Positions 1 to 9,933 of a stretch of 64,000 nt of DNA are shown one piece after another. The translations under genes were made by a program, and so were the position numbers. The stretch covers positions 434,001 to 498,000 of the forward strand of contig JABUMY010000001.1 of the NCBI GenBank assembly GCA_013327885.1, read 5' to 3'. Each line of letters begins with the position of its first letter. Position 1 is the stretch's first letter. Under the pieces are notes generated by a model, which ran no database searches, was not told the DNA's origin, and saw only the letters and a list, made by a program, of their open reading frames with translations. The stretch comes from Flavisolibacter longurius. GTDB lineage: Bacteria > Bacteroidota > Bacteroidia > Chitinophagales > Chitinophagaceae.

Positions 1-1998
1 AGCCCCCGCACGGAGTGAAACCAGGCCCTTGGCTGTAGCCATGAACACTTCGCCTGTGGCACCATTGATTGCGATCTTCCTGACATCGTTGCTCAGCAAA
101 GGGCTGTTGCTTTCGGTATAGTTGGCGATCAATTTATCACCCAGCGGCGAAACAAGGGAAATGCCACCGGATGTAGCCACCCATTTGCGGTTGGCGCCAT
201 CCACGGCAATGCTGCGCACTTCCTGTCCCCGGAAAAGATAATTGGCAAAAGCGCCTTCTTTTACCACCGGCAAAATGGCTTCGCAGGCCGGCGAGAAGAC
301 CTCAGATCCGCATTGAAAAACAGCAATGCCATTGGTGGTGCCAACCCACATGGCGCCTTCTTTGTCTTTCGCCAGGCAAAGCACTTCGCTGGCAGGAAGG
401 TTTCCCTGTCCGGCACCTGTTTGCAACAGTCGCCAGCGGTCGTCGGCAGTCGATGCAAAGGTCCCGTGATCGAAAAGGAGTAGGCCGTTGCCGAGGGGCG
501 ACTGAATCCATTTTATCCCGGCATCGTCCACTACAATTTGTGCTACGGCATTTTCATTGAGGGTAAATGGTGCTGTAAAAGACTGCCAGGTTCCATCGGG
601 TTTGACAACGTGCAACTGCCGTGTTGACCCAAAATTTGAAATCCAGAGATTGGCCTCGGCGTCAAAGGAAAGCCCCGCAACACGGTAGCTGGAAGGATCG
701 CCTACGGTAGGACCGAGGGGTGAACCCTGCTTGAATATTTGCGGTTGTCCATCAACGTTACTATGTATCAGTCCGCCGCCAAAAGAGCCACTCCAAACCG
801 AGCCATCCCGCGGGTCAATAGCGACAGTGATCACATCAAGCACCGAGTCCAGTTGCGGGTAGCTGTACCGATTGAAAGCCGACCATTCTGCACCCTGCAG
901 CCTGAACAAACCGCTCGGATTGTATTGGTAATTCCAACTGCTGTTGACCGCACCAGCGGCAGCCCATAATATGCCGTTCTGTACCGTCATTTCGCCCAGC
1001 ACAATGTTTTGCGGTGAAGAAGGTTTGTAATTTTCGATGCCGCCTGCACTTACCTGCACAAGGCCTTCTGCTGCATCGGCAATCCAATAGCTATTTTGGT
1101 GGTAAATGGCTTTTTGCGGCGAAACGATCCGGCCTGCCTGCTGCAGAACCTGCTGAACAGCCCCGTTAACATCCACCACCGTTACCTGGGCAGGGCCACT
1201 GTTGTTTGCCTGTGACAGCAGCAAGCGATCGTTCGCAACCTGCAGGGAAGTTACCGGCAACCCGTTGGCAAACAAAAACGACCAGGTGTTGCCATTCTCC
1301 ACAAAAAGCGAATCATTTTGCACCACCACGGCTTTGCCGTTTATCGTCACCACGGCTTTGGCCCGCGCCGGTGCATTACTCACAGAAATGGTTTGCCAGG
1401 ACCTGAAATCCCCCGGGTTGGCTGCGTTAACAGGCAAGCGTTTCAAGCCTTCTTCCGTAGCCGCGTAAATATGTGAAGCGGTTTTGGCCACTGCGGTTGT
1501 TTTTACATAGCCGCCGTTATTGCCAATGGCCCAGAGTTCTTTGGCCTCGTACTTTTCTGCGTCCAGCAAAACAATACCAAGTCCGGTAGAAAGATAGGCA
1601 TACCGGCCATCGGGGTAGATGGCATAAATGTTCTTATCGCCTGCAAGGGCAGAGCGTTTGAGGTCGGGAATATTGCGGATGCTTCCGGCGGATAGGATAT
1701 CGATATTGCTGTTGCTATAGGCAACAAAAAGCCGTTGCGAAGCCGCATCAAACTGAATGGCACTGATGCCGGTTTCGCTCAGGCCGGAAACAGCGCTGTA
1801 GCGAGTTGTTTCGCCAGTTTCTGTATCAATACTAAAAAGGCTCAGTGGTGTTGCTGCAAAGATCGTTGTGCCGGAGGCCGTGACATCCAGCGCCACCTGG
1901 TAGGGGAGATGCTCCCGCCACATACCCAATGGTGGAAAGTTGTTTTGCCCGGCTGCAAAAAGGGGAAGGAGAAAAAGAAGGAATACCGCTCTCACCAT
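1..1998 (-). CDS. porZ: PorZ-like type IX secretion beta-propeller protein (partial, C-terminus beyond window)
   Basis: This is an uninterrupted minus-strand frame of 666 codons from an ATG at 1998 to the window edge. Residues 1-17 form a signal peptide (MVRAVFLLFLLPLFAAG). The mature start contains GMWREHLPYQ (about 25-34), then beta-propeller blades with recurring phrases such as AATPLSLFSID, GLSETGISAIQFD and WISNFG. This matches the PorZ N-terminal propeller followed by two-component-regulator-type propeller repeats. In Porphyromonas gingivalis PorZ is a surface component of the type IX system that delivers anionic LPS to the PorU sortase. Whether the protein carries the usual C-terminal sorting domain cannot be seen. 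It is divergent from the MMPL exporter gene, and the spacer is filled with 7-base repeats. Confidence 0.85.
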   Translation of the reverse strand, partial: MVRAVFLLFLLPLFAAGQNNFPPLGMWREHLPYQVALDVTASGTTIFAATPLSLFSIDTETGETTRYSAVSGLSETGISAIQFDAASQRLFVAYSNSNIDILSAGSIRNIPDLKRSALAGDKNIYAIYPDGRYAYLSTGLGIVLLDAEKYEAKELWAIGNNGGYVKTTAVAKTASHIYAATEEGLKRLPVNAANPGDFRSWQTISVSNAPARAKAVVTINGKAVVVQNDSLFVENGNTWSFLFANGLPVTSLQVANDRLLLSQANNSGPAQVTVVDVNGAVQQVLQQAGRIVSPQKAIYHQNSYWIADAAEGLVQVSAGGIENYKPSSPQNIVLGEMTVQNGILWAAAGAVNSSWNYQYNPSGLFRLQGAEWSAFNRYSYPQLDSVLDVITVAIDPRDGSVWSGSFGGGLIHSNVDGQPQIFKQGSPLGPTVGDPSSYRVAGLSFDAEANLWISNFGSTRQLHVVKPDGTWQSFTAPFTLNENAVAQIVVDDAGIKWIQSPLGNGLLLFDHGTFASTADDRWRLLQTGAGQGNLPASEVLCLAKDKEGAMWVGTTNGIAVFQCGSEVFSPACEAILPVVKEGAFANYLFRGQEVRSIAVDGANRKWVATSGGISLVSPLGDKLIANYTESNSPLLSNDVRKIAINGATGEVFMATAKGLVSLRAGA

Positions 1999-2013
1999 TC
2001 AAAGCTAAGAGAG

Positions 2014-2083
2014 TGAAACGAGAAACGTGAAACGATAAACGAAAGACGTGAGACGGGAAATGTGAGACGTAAGATGAGAAACG
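2014..2083. repeat. Heptad array NNRRACG, ten units
   Basis: Ten consecutive 7-base units end in ACG or ATG: TGAAACG, AGAAACG, TGAAACG, ATAAACG, AAAGACG, TGAGACG, GGAAATG, TGAGACG, TAAGATG, AGAAACG. The array starts 15 bases upstream of the porZ start codon, in the porZ/MMPL divergent spacer. The same word family returns at 63202-63285. Confidence 0.85.
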
Positions 2084-2097
2084 TTGAAATGCAACAA

Positions 2098-2132
2098 CCA
2101 ACTCCAAACCACAAACCCCAAACTCCAAACTG
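2098..2132. repeat. Heptad array CCAAACN-type, five units
   Basis: The units are CCAACTC, CAAACCA, CAAACCC, CAAACTC and CAAACTG, ending 4 bases before the TATCTTCG box of the MMPL gene. The same word occurs at 34510-34537 and 37364-37398, each time just upstream of a plus-strand start codon. Confidence 0.8.
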
Positions 2133-2135
2133 CTC

Positions 2136-2143
2136 TATCTTCG
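2136..2143 (+). promoter_or_regulatory. Bacteroidota -7 box (TATCTTCG) for MMPL gene
   Basis: TATCTTCG fits TAnnTTTG with one change. It ends 5 bases before the ATG at 2149, so transcription would begin at or almost at the start codon (a leaderless or nearly leaderless mRNA). No clear -33 TTTG is visible because the heptad array occupies that position. Confidence 0.5.
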
Positions 2144-2148
2144 CCGTC

Positions 2149-4554
2149 ATGTGGAAGTCCATTGCCATTGCCGTACTGCGTTATAAAACCGTTTTACTTA
2201 TACTGCTTTTCCTGGCGACTGCCTTCTTTGGTTATCACGCCAGCCAGGTAAAGTTGGGCTATGATTTTGCAAAGGCTATTCCTACCGACAACCCAAAATA
2301 TCTCCAGTTTGAACGTTTTAAAAAAACCTTTGGCGACAACGGTGGCATGCTGGTCATTGCTGCGCAAACGGACCGGTTTTTTGATTCCAGCTTTTTTAAT
2401 GGATTTACAGCACTTCAAAGAGACCTGAAAAAAGTAAAAGGCATTGAAGGCATCCTGTCGGCGCCGGCGGCCGTTAATCTAGTTCGGGCCGAAAGTTCCG
2501 AACGCCTGCAGGCCGTTCCTATTTTCCCCGATACACTGCTTACGCAAGCGCAGATTGACAGCGGCAAAGCGGTGCTGCTGAACATACCTTTTTACCGCGG
2601 CTTGCTGTACAACCTGCAGTCCAACACCTGGATGATGGCTGCCACCGTGAACAACGCTCTTTTTAATTCGCCGGAACGCACCCAGATCATTGACAAGGTG
2701 ATGGCGTTGACAACAGCGTTTGAGGCGAAGCACAACATTGACCTGCGCATGAGTGGGTTGCCGCTTATCCGCACGATCTTATCCGACCGTATCAAAGCCG
2801 AAATGAAGTTTTTCCTGATTGGCTCCGTGGTGCTTTCGGCGCTAATTCTTTTGCTTTTTTTCCGGTCGGTTGGTGCCATGCTGCTTTCGCTGGTGGTGGT
2901 AGGAATCGGTGTGGTTTGGAGCGTGGGTTTTTTACACCTGATGGGATACAAAATTTCGCTGCTGACGGCGCTGATCCCACCCCTGGTTATCGTGATCGGG
3001 ATTCCCAACTGTATTTATTTCCTGAACAAATTCCATACAAGCTATAAAGAAACAGGCGACAAGCGGGAAGCCATCATACAGATGGTGAGCAAAATGGGAA
3101 TTGTAACCCTGTTTTGCAACATTGCCGCCGCCATTGGCTTTGCCGTGTTTGCGCTGACAAAAAGTGCCATTTTAAAAGAGTTTGGTGCGGTTGCCGGTGT
3201 CAACATCCTGGCCCTGTTCTTTATTTCACTCTTTCTTATTCCTGCGGTATTGAGCATGCTGCCGGCGCCAAAACCGCGTCACATGCGCTACCTGCAAAAT
3301 CACCGGCTGCAGCAATTGCTGGCAGGCGTGGAGCGCTGGTCGCTCCATCACCGGCGGTTAATTTTTGTTGTAACGGCAGTGGTGCTGGCCTTTTCTATTG
3401 TTGGCATTACGCGGTTGAAAAGCGTGGGCTACATTGTTGATGATGTACCGCAAAACGACGTGATCTACACCGACCTGAAATTTTTCGAGGAGAACTTTGG
3501 CGGCGTTATGCCCCTGGAGATTGTGGTGGATACCAAAAAGCGCCAGGGTGTTACCCGCAACCTGCAAAACCTGGTGAAGATCGATTCCTTGGTGCAATTC
3601 CTTTCTGCGCAGGCATACATTGGCAAACCGCTGACACTTACCGAAGGGTTGAAGTTTGCACGGCAGGCCTTTTTTGAAGGCGACAGTGCTTTTTACAGCA
3701 TGCCGGGCGACAACGACCTAATAGCCCTGCGGCCCTATCTATCGCAGAATGCCAGTGCCGATTCCGCCAATGCTGCCGGCGGAAAGGGTTTTACAAAACT
3801 GGTGTCTTCATTTATGGACGAAGAAAAGCAGCAGGCAAGGATTTCAGTCACCATGAAAGATGTGGGCTCGGAACGGTTGCCCTTTATCCTGGACAGCATC
3901 CAGGCGAGGGCAGAGCAGATCTTCAATCGCGACAGCATTGAAGCCTTAACCGCAAGCGCCGAAGAAAAGGAAGCAAACAAGGAAGATTCGCTTTGGGGCA
4001 AACGCAAATTTGAAGTAGAGCTGACCGGTGCATCAGTGACCTTTCTCGAAGGTTCACGCTTTATCATCAACGGGCTAAAGGAAAGCATCTTTTGGGCCTT
4101 TTTACTCATTGCCCTTTGCATGCTTTATCTTTTTCGTTCGCTGCGCATCCTTGTTTGTTCCCTGGTTCCCAATGTAATCCCGCTGATCACTACCGCCGGT
4201 ATCATGGGATGGACCGGTGTGCCGTTAAAACCTTCCACTGTATTGATCTTTAGTGTGGCGCTGGGTATTGCCATTGACATTACCATTCGCTTTCTTGTCA
4301 ACTACAAGCAGCAGCTGAAAGGCAATGAAGACAACGTAGAAAAAACGGTGATTGATACTATCTACTCTACCGGGTTAAGTATTATTTATACGTCTATCGT
4401 CTTAATTGCCGGCTTTGTTATTTTTTGCTTCAGCGGTTTTGGCGGAACAAAGGCATTGGGTTGGTTAACGTCTGTGACACTGGTGGCGGCAACTATAGCC
4501 AACCTGGTGCTGTTGCCGGCATTGCTGTTAGCCGTATACCGTCGCCAAAAATAA
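2149..4554 (+). CDS. RND/MMPL-family exporter
   Basis: An 801-residue membrane protein with the two-half RND layout. There is an N-terminal membrane helix (about 12-30), a large periplasmic loop, a five-helix block (about 230-390), a second helix and loop, and a final block (about 675-795). The first block reads IPPLVIVIGIPNCIYFLNKF, and the later block contains VALGIAIDITIRFL, the acidic motif expected for proton-coupled or hopanoid/lipid-type MMPL exporters. The frame is open further upstream, but those codons are heptad-repeat sequence, so the ATG at 2149 (MWKSIAIAVLRYK) is preferred. The substrate is unknown; hydrophobic molecules or envelope lipids are typical for the family. No membrane-fusion partner or TolC is adjacent. 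Confidence 0.85.
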   Translation: MWKSIAIAVLRYKTVLLILLFLATAFFGYHASQVKLGYDFAKAIPTDNPKYLQFERFKKTFGDNGGMLVIAAQTDRFFDSSFFNGFTALQRDLKKVKGIEGILSAPAAVNLVRAESSERLQAVPIFPDTLLTQAQIDSGKAVLLNIPFYRGLLYNLQSNTWMMAATVNNALFNSPERTQIIDKVMALTTAFEAKHNIDLRMSGLPLIRTILSDRIKAEMKFFLIGSVVLSALILLLFFRSVGAMLLSLVVVGIGVVWSVGFLHLMGYKISLLTALIPPLVIVIGIPNCIYFLNKFHTSYKETGDKREAIIQMVSKMGIVTLFCNIAAAIGFAVFALTKSAILKEFGAVAGVNILALFFISLFLIPAVLSMLPAPKPRHMRYLQNHRLQQLLAGVERWSLHHRRLIFVVTAVVLAFSIVGITRLKSVGYIVDDVPQNDVIYTDLKFFEENFGGVMPLEIVVDTKKRQGVTRNLQNLVKIDSLVQFLSAQAYIGKPLTLTEGLKFARQAFFEGDSAFYSMPGDNDLIALRPYLSQNASADSANAAGGKGFTKLVSSFMDEEKQQARISVTMKDVGSERLPFILDSIQARAEQIFNRDSIEALTASAEEKEANKEDSLWGKRKFEVELTGASVTFLEGSRFIINGLKESIFWAFLLIALCMLYLFRSLRILVCSLVPNVIPLITTAGIMGWTGVPLKPSTVLIFSVALGIAIDITIRFLVNYKQQLKGNEDNVEKTVIDTIYSTGLSIIYTSIVLIAGFVIFCFSGFGGTKALGWLTSVTLVAATIANLVLLPALLLAVYRRQK

Positions 4555-4866
4555 ATTTGCCCTATCCAAAATTCAACGAATTGACTTTCCTCCACCTGGC
4601 CTGAAAAACGCAGTTGCGTTAATGGCACCACATTGTCTGAAGGAATGGAAAAATGCAGGCATTCCATTCAAAAAAATTGAGGATTTGAAAAGAAGACAGG
4701 CCTGGAAGAGACTGCTTTGAACTCACATTGATTTTATTTGTTTATTATAAATGACGGGTTTTAAAAAAAATAGTGATATGCAATGCAGCGAAATGCTTAA
4801 ATATTAAGACTATTTATAACGTTCGTCCTTACAAATTGCACCCCTTCATTTAACAAAACAAAAATC
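4555..4866. other. Intergenic spacer before first SusC gene
   Basis: This 312-base AT-rich spacer holds no gene. An imperfect hairpin lies at about 4642-4664 (GGAATG paired with CATTCC) but has no T-tract. A TATAACGTTCG stretch near 4815-4825 sits where the other SusC genes have TATATTCG, so it may be a degenerate -7 element. An A-rich run precedes the ATG at 4867. Confidence 0.4.
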
Positions 4867-7800
4867 ATGAGAAGAATCCTGACGCTTATGCTCAGTATGC
4901 TGCTACTAAGTGTGCAGCTATTGGCACAAAATCGGACTATCAGCGGAAAAGTAACAGATGCCGCTGGTAATCCAATTGCCGGTGCTTCCGTACAGGTAAA
5001 GGGTACCAGTACCGGTACAGTAACAAAAGATGATGGTACGTTTTCCATCGCAGTTCCAAACACGGCCCGCATATTAACCATTTCGGCTGTGGGCCAGGCT
5101 ACGCAGGAACTAAGCCTTGGCGAAGAGACCAATGTCACTGTTTCGCTGCAGGCTGGTACACAGCAGGCCATGCAGGAAGTAGTGGTGGTTGGTTATAGCA
5201 CCACCACCCGCCAGGCCTTTACCGGTACGGCCAAAGTAGTATCCGGTGAACAATTAACCAATAAAAACGTTTCCAACGTATCGCAGGCTTTGGCTGGTGA
5301 GGTATCAGGTGTACGGGTAATCAATCCATCGGGTCAGCCGGGTACAGCGGCAACCATCCGCATTCGTGGTATTGGTTCGGTAAACGGTAACCGCGATCCG
5401 TTGTATGTAGTGGATGGCGTGCCGTTCACTGGTTTTGTCAGTTCCATCAACCCCAACGACATTGCTACGATGACCGTGCTGAAAGACGCTGCTGCCACGG
5501 CCATCTATGGTTCCAGGGGTGCCAATGGCGTTATTGTCATTACAACCAGGAATGGCCGCGGCAGGCAGTCTTTTATTGAGGCAGATGGCCGCGTGGGCAC
5601 AAATTTCTCCCTGTTGCCCCGCTACGAGGTACTGGAGTCGCCCGAAGAGTTTATTGGTTTGGCCTGGGAAGCCCTGTACAACCAGGGAGTTGCTCGCGGT
5701 AGTGCCAACCCCACCAACTTTGCCAATACAGGATTGTTTTCTACTGCAGGTATCGATCGCCGGAATAACATCTGGAATGCGGCCAATGGTGCTGAACTGA
5801 TTGATCCTGCTACAAGGTCGGTAAGACCCGGTATAACCCGCAAATTTGATCCGGAAGATTGGGAAGATTATGCGTTTCAGAATTCTATCCGCAGAGAAGC
5901 CAATATAAGGCTGGGCGGTGGCGATGCCCGCACCAATTATTACACGTCGTTCGGCTACCTGAAAGACGAAGGTTATTCTATCAACTCTGATTTTCGCCGC
6001 CTGAATGGCCGTATCAACTTAAACCATGAAGTAAAGTCCTGGCTGACCACTTCCTTTAATATCAATTACGCCAACAGTATTACCAATAACAACGGCCAGG
6101 AATCCAATTCCAACAGCGTTTTCTGGTTTGTTGACAACATGCCTCCCATCTACCCACTGTTCATGCGGGATGCATCCGGTGCATTTATGCCTGATCCAAT
6201 CTTTGGCGGCAACCGTTACGATTATGGAGAGACAGGCCGTAAGTTCGGCTCATTGACCAATGCTATAGCCGATGCCACGCTAAACACCCTGCGTTCTAAC
6301 CGTAATGATTTAACCGGTAATGCTTCAATTACCATAAAGTTTACACAAGACCTTTCTTTGGAAAACAGGCTGGGTGTACAGTACTACAACGATAACTACG
6401 TCAACCGCGAGAACAAGTTTTATGGTTCTTCCGCTTCACAAAATGGTTCCTTGTTCCAGCGCAGGCGTGAAATGATCAACACGAACCTGTTGAACATGCT
6501 CCGTTACGTGAAGCGCTTTGGCGAGCACAATGCAGAAATTCTGGCGGCGCATGAAGCTACCGACTGGAAATGGCAGCAATCTGCAGCTTCCGGTTACAAC
6601 CTGGTGGACAACTATGGCACTGAGTTGAGCAATGCCATTGTGATCAACCCTACTGCTAACTCGTATACAGACCGCAACAAGCTGGAAAGCTATTTCGCAC
6701 AGTTGAACTATGATTACAACCGTACCTATTATGTATCCGGAACAATCAGGAGAGACGGTTCTTCCCGCTTTCTTCCCGGTAAAAGATGGGGCACATTTGG
6801 TTCCGTCGGTCTCGGCTGGGTAATGACCAACGAAGACTTTATGCGTAACCTGGGGCCGGTAAACTACCTGAAGCTAAAAGCCAGCTATGGTATTTTGGGC
6901 GATCAGCAAGGTCTTGGCTACTATCCCGGTTATAGCCGTATTGACATTGGTAACCTGAACGACAATCCTTCATTTGGTGTTCCTGTGCCGGGTAATCCTG
7001 AACTGACCTGGGAAACAGCAAAAATGTTCCAGGCTGGCATTGAATTCAGAATGGGTACGTTTCTCACAGGTAATATTGACTACTATATCAAAAACACCGA
7101 TAACCTGATCTTCGATAGGCGAGTAGGGCCGTCAAATGGTTTTGCGCTGATCCAAGTAAACGATGGCCAGTTGCGCAACCAGGGTGTTGAATTTGATCTC
7201 ACCTTTCATTTGCTGAAAAAGCAGAATTACTTTCTTGACCTTGGTATCAATGGCGAGCATTTTACCAACAAGATAACGCAGATGCCAATTGACCCGTCAA
7301 CACAAACCAACAAAATCATTGATGTTCAGGGAAACTATGGCTGGGCGAAAGATCATTCCATCTTTGATTTTTACATGCGCAACTTTGTTGGCGTAGACCC
7401 TGCTGACGGAACAAGCACCTGGACCGTTTTTTACGATGATACCGACAACAACGGTGCCTTTGATGATGGTGAACAAGTGACCAACCTGGAACAATACTAT
7501 AGCGAGAATCCGGGCAAAAGAGGTGCGTTGAAAGAGGGAGTGACAAAAGTCTACTCTCAGGCTACCCAGTACTACATTGGCAAATCCGCCATACCAAAAT
7601 TGCGAGGCGGTATTAACCTTAGTGGAGGTTGGAAAGGCTTTGAGCTTTCTGCTACAATGTTGTACAGCTTTGGTGGATATGGTTACGATGGTGCCTATGC
7701 AGGGCTAATGCACAATGACCTGATTGGGAACAACAACTGGCATGTGAATATTCGTAACAGGTGGCAAAAGGCCGGCGATGTTACTGATGTTCCCCGCTTG

Positions 7801-8085
7801 TCAAATGATGAAGATCAGAATGTAAACTCACTTTCATCCAGGTTTATCACAAAGGCAAATTACCTCGCATTGAACAACATTCGATTGGGTTATACCTTGC
7901 CTGCTAACTGGTTGCAAAAAACGGGTGTGATAGAGTCAGCCTCGTTGTTTGTTGCCGGTGATAACCTTTGGTTGCATTCTGCCCGGAAAGGCTTTAATCC
8001 TTCCACTGCAGAAACAGGTGCTTCAAGCACATACAGATACTCTCCACTTTCAACAATCACTGTTGGTTTAAGAGCAAGATTTTAA
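4867..8085 (+). CDS. SusC/RagA-family TonB-dependent outer-membrane transporter (pair 1)
   Basis: 1072 residues. A signal peptide (1-21, ending LLLSVQLLAQ) is followed by a carboxypeptidase-regulatory-like beta-sandwich (about 24-105, ISGKVTDAAGNPIAGASV), the plug (about 115-225, with DPLYVVDGVPF and IYGSRGANGVIVITT) and a 22-strand-type barrel ending in an aromatic residue (VGLRARF). SusC proteins import oligosaccharides or peptides with TonB energy while the SusD lipoprotein captures ligand. The SusD gene follows after 17 bases, so the two are co-transcribed. No FecR/sigma pair or polymer-degrading enzyme is adjacent, so the substrate is unknown. It is the most divergent of the four SusC proteins in this window. 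Confidence 0.95.
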   Translation: MRRILTLMLSMLLLSVQLLAQNRTISGKVTDAAGNPIAGASVQVKGTSTGTVTKDDGTFSIAVPNTARILTISAVGQATQELSLGEETNVTVSLQAGTQQAMQEVVVVGYSTTTRQAFTGTAKVVSGEQLTNKNVSNVSQALAGEVSGVRVINPSGQPGTAATIRIRGIGSVNGNRDPLYVVDGVPFTGFVSSINPNDIATMTVLKDAAATAIYGSRGANGVIVITTRNGRGRQSFIEADGRVGTNFSLLPRYEVLESPEEFIGLAWEALYNQGVARGSANPTNFANTGLFSTAGIDRRNNIWNAANGAELIDPATRSVRPGITRKFDPEDWEDYAFQNSIRREANIRLGGGDARTNYYTSFGYLKDEGYSINSDFRRLNGRINLNHEVKSWLTTSFNINYANSITNNNGQESNSNSVFWFVDNMPPIYPLFMRDASGAFMPDPIFGGNRYDYGETGRKFGSLTNAIADATLNTLRSNRNDLTGNASITIKFTQDLSLENRLGVQYYNDNYVNRENKFYGSSASQNGSLFQRRREMINTNLLNMLRYVKRFGEHNAEILAAHEATDWKWQQSAASGYNLVDNYGTELSNAIVINPTANSYTDRNKLESYFAQLNYDYNRTYYVSGTIRRDGSSRFLPGKRWGTFGSVGLGWVMTNEDFMRNLGPVNYLKLKASYGILGDQQGLGYYPGYSRIDIGNLNDNPSFGVPVPGNPELTWETAKMFQAGIEFRMGTFLTGNIDYYIKNTDNLIFDRRVGPSNGFALIQVNDGQLRNQGVEFDLTFHLLKKQNYFLDLGINGEHFTNKITQMPIDPSTQTNKIIDVQGNYGWAKDHSIFDFYMRNFVGVDPADGTSTWTVFYDDTDNNGAFDDGEQVTNLEQYYSENPGKRGALKEGVTKVYSQATQYYIGKSAIPKLRGGINLSGGWKGFELSATMLYSFGGYGYDGAYAGLMHNDLIGNNNWHVNIRNRWQKAGDVTDVPRLSNDEDQNVNSLSSRFITKANYLALNNIRLGYTLPANWLQKTGVIESASLFVAGDNLWLHSARKGFNPSTAETGASSTYRYSPLSTITVGLRARF

Positions 8086-8102
8086 TTTTTAAAGAAACAA
8101 GT

Positions 8103-9632
8103 ATGAAAGCAAAATATTTAGTATGCCTTGGTCTTGCCGGTACTACGTTGCTAGCCGGCTGCAAAAAAGATTTCCTGGATGCTGAACCTAACCAATATAC
8201 CACGCCGGAACAATTGGGTGGAGCAGCAAACCAGGATCCAAAGCTGCTCCTGGGTAGCGTTGCCGGGCTGTACACCACTATGTTCACAACAGGCGTTGGA
8301 GGAACAGATTTGAATCATGATGATTTTGGTCAGAAGGGTGTCGATATTTACCTGGACATGTTGCAGTCCGACATGGTATTGGGTGCCCTTAACTATGGCT
8401 GGTACTCCGGTGTGGCCCGTTACCAGGCATCGGTTGATTTCACGCAAATCGAGAATTACATTCCTTGGCGTTATTATTATCGCCAGGTGTTTGGTGCCAA
8501 TACAATTATTGATGTTTTGGGGGGAAATGATGTTGTGCCGACAGACCCAACAGATAAAGCAACAATGGGCCAATCGAAAGCAATGCGTGCATACGCCTAT
8601 TTTTATTTGTCCCAATTATATGCGAAGGAATACGGTACCGGAACCGAAAAGATTTTACCGTTGTATACCCAGCCATCGCCTAAACAGTTGAACCTACCGA
8701 AGAGTACAGCTGCCGAAGTTTGGAACCTGATGGTAAAAGACCTTACAGAAGCGATCTCCTTACTGGATGGCTTTCAAAGAACAAGTAAAGACCAGGTCGA
8801 CCAAAATGTAGCCAAAGGCTTGCTTTCTTATGTACTGGCAGCCCGCGGTACGCAACAGGATTGGCAGCAAGTGGAAACACTGACGGCTGATATTATGGCT
8901 GCTTATCCCAAAACAACTGCCACACAGGCACTGGGTGGCTTTAACAATGTAGCCACTCCAAGCTGGATGTGGGGCGTGGACATCACACTTGCGCAAGGGT
9001 TGGACCTGGTTTCCTGGTGGGGACAGGTTGACCTGTTTACCTATAGCTATGCTTGGGCCGGCGATCCCAAAACAATGGACCAAAAATTGTATGAAGCCAT
9101 TCGTGCCGATGATGTGCGGAAAGGTCAGTTCGATCCGCCAAATGGTGGTTTTGAATCGACGCAGCAAGCTATAGACAATCAATATGCGGACGGCGACTTG
9201 GATTACATGCCAATCAACAAGTTCTATTCTCCGGAACGTATCATTGGTGGTCAACGACAATTGACAACAGACCTCTTGTACATGCGTGCCGATGAATTTT
9301 ACCTGATGAATGCTGAAGCCAAAGCACGGTTGGGAAAAGATGCGGAGGCAAAAGGTGTTTTAACAACGTATCTTGCCGACAGGATCACCAATGCAGCCTA
9401 CATCAATGCATTGTCTGGCCAGGCATTGCTGAGTGAAATTTATTTGCAAACACGGATTGAACTGTGGGGTGAGGGTAAAGCCTACATGGCATTGAAGCGG
9501 AACAAAGCTACAGTGAACAGGGGCGATAATCATTTATCCGAGGTAGGTGTATCAATCCCGTACAACTCCGAGAAGCTGACATTTGTAATCCCACAGGCTG
9601 AAATCCTGAATAACCCGAACTTGAATAAATAA
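8103..9632 (+). CDS. SusD/RagB-family surface lipoprotein (pair 1)
   Basis: 509 residues. The lipoprotein signal has its lipobox at LLAGC, with Cys20 followed by KK. The first third is the TPR-like SusD fold (AMRAYAYFYLSQLYAKEYG), and the C-terminus carries the SusD-type ending IPQAEILNNPNL. It would sit on the cell surface as the lid of the SusC barrel encoded 17 bases upstream. A strong terminator follows 21 bases after the stop, so the pair is a self-contained two-gene operon. Confidence 0.93.
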   Translation: MKAKYLVCLGLAGTTLLAGCKKDFLDAEPNQYTTPEQLGGAANQDPKLLLGSVAGLYTTMFTTGVGGTDLNHDDFGQKGVDIYLDMLQSDMVLGALNYGWYSGVARYQASVDFTQIENYIPWRYYYRQVFGANTIIDVLGGNDVVPTDPTDKATMGQSKAMRAYAYFYLSQLYAKEYGTGTEKILPLYTQPSPKQLNLPKSTAAEVWNLMVKDLTEAISLLDGFQRTSKDQVDQNVAKGLLSYVLAARGTQQDWQQVETLTADIMAAYPKTTATQALGGFNNVATPSWMWGVDITLAQGLDLVSWWGQVDLFTYSYAWAGDPKTMDQKLYEAIRADDVRKGQFDPPNGGFESTQQAIDNQYADGDLDYMPINKFYSPERIIGGQRQLTTDLLYMRADEFYLMNAEAKARLGKDAEAKGVLTTYLADRITNAAYINALSGQALLSEIYLQTRIELWGEGKAYMALKRNKATVNRGDNHLSEVGVSIPYNSEKLTFVIPQAEILNNPNLNK

Positions 9633-9653
9633 AAAAGTCAATCGTTTTTGTAT

Positions 9654-9687
9654 AAAATCACGGCGCTCTATTGCCGTGATTTTTTTT
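9654..9687 (+). terminator. Intrinsic terminator after SusD pair 1
   Basis: An 11-bp perfect stem (AAAATCACGGC / GCCGTGATTTT) with an 8-base loop is followed by a T-run. The rest of the 9633-9933 spacer is AT-rich and holds only the promoter of the next SusC gene. The same stem sequence recurs at 16042. Confidence 0.85.
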
Positions 9688-9861
9688 GCCTGCCATCCGG
9701 TAGATGCGCGACTGTATGTTTTGGTTGCTACAAATAGAGCCATTTTTTAATATCAAATTTTCATAAGAGTATTCCTTTAGTGCATAAGCGATAACTATTC
9801 CGTTTGATGCTTTGAGGTAAATATGATGAACGGATATATATGACCGATAATTGGAAAAAAA

Positions 9862-9893
9862 ATTGTCGAAATAGACGTCTGGCTTTATATTCG
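9862..9893 (+). promoter_or_regulatory. Bacteroidota promoter of SusC pair 2
   Basis: ATTG at 9862-9865, a 20-base spacer and TATATTCG at 9886-9893 fit the TTTG / TAnnTTTG pattern. The leader to the ATG at 9934 is about 35 bases. The same TATATTCG box lies upstream of SusC 3 and SusC 4. Confidence 0.6.
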
Positions 9894-9933
9894 TTCACTT
9901 CTAGACCTAACTCTAAAAAAAGATTTGACTAAC

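Noticed and set aside
2062-2148. N-terminal extension of the MMPL exporter (29 extra codons)
   Set aside because: These codons are entirely heptad-repeat sequence. The ATG at 2149 starts a normal membrane protein and directly follows a -7 box.
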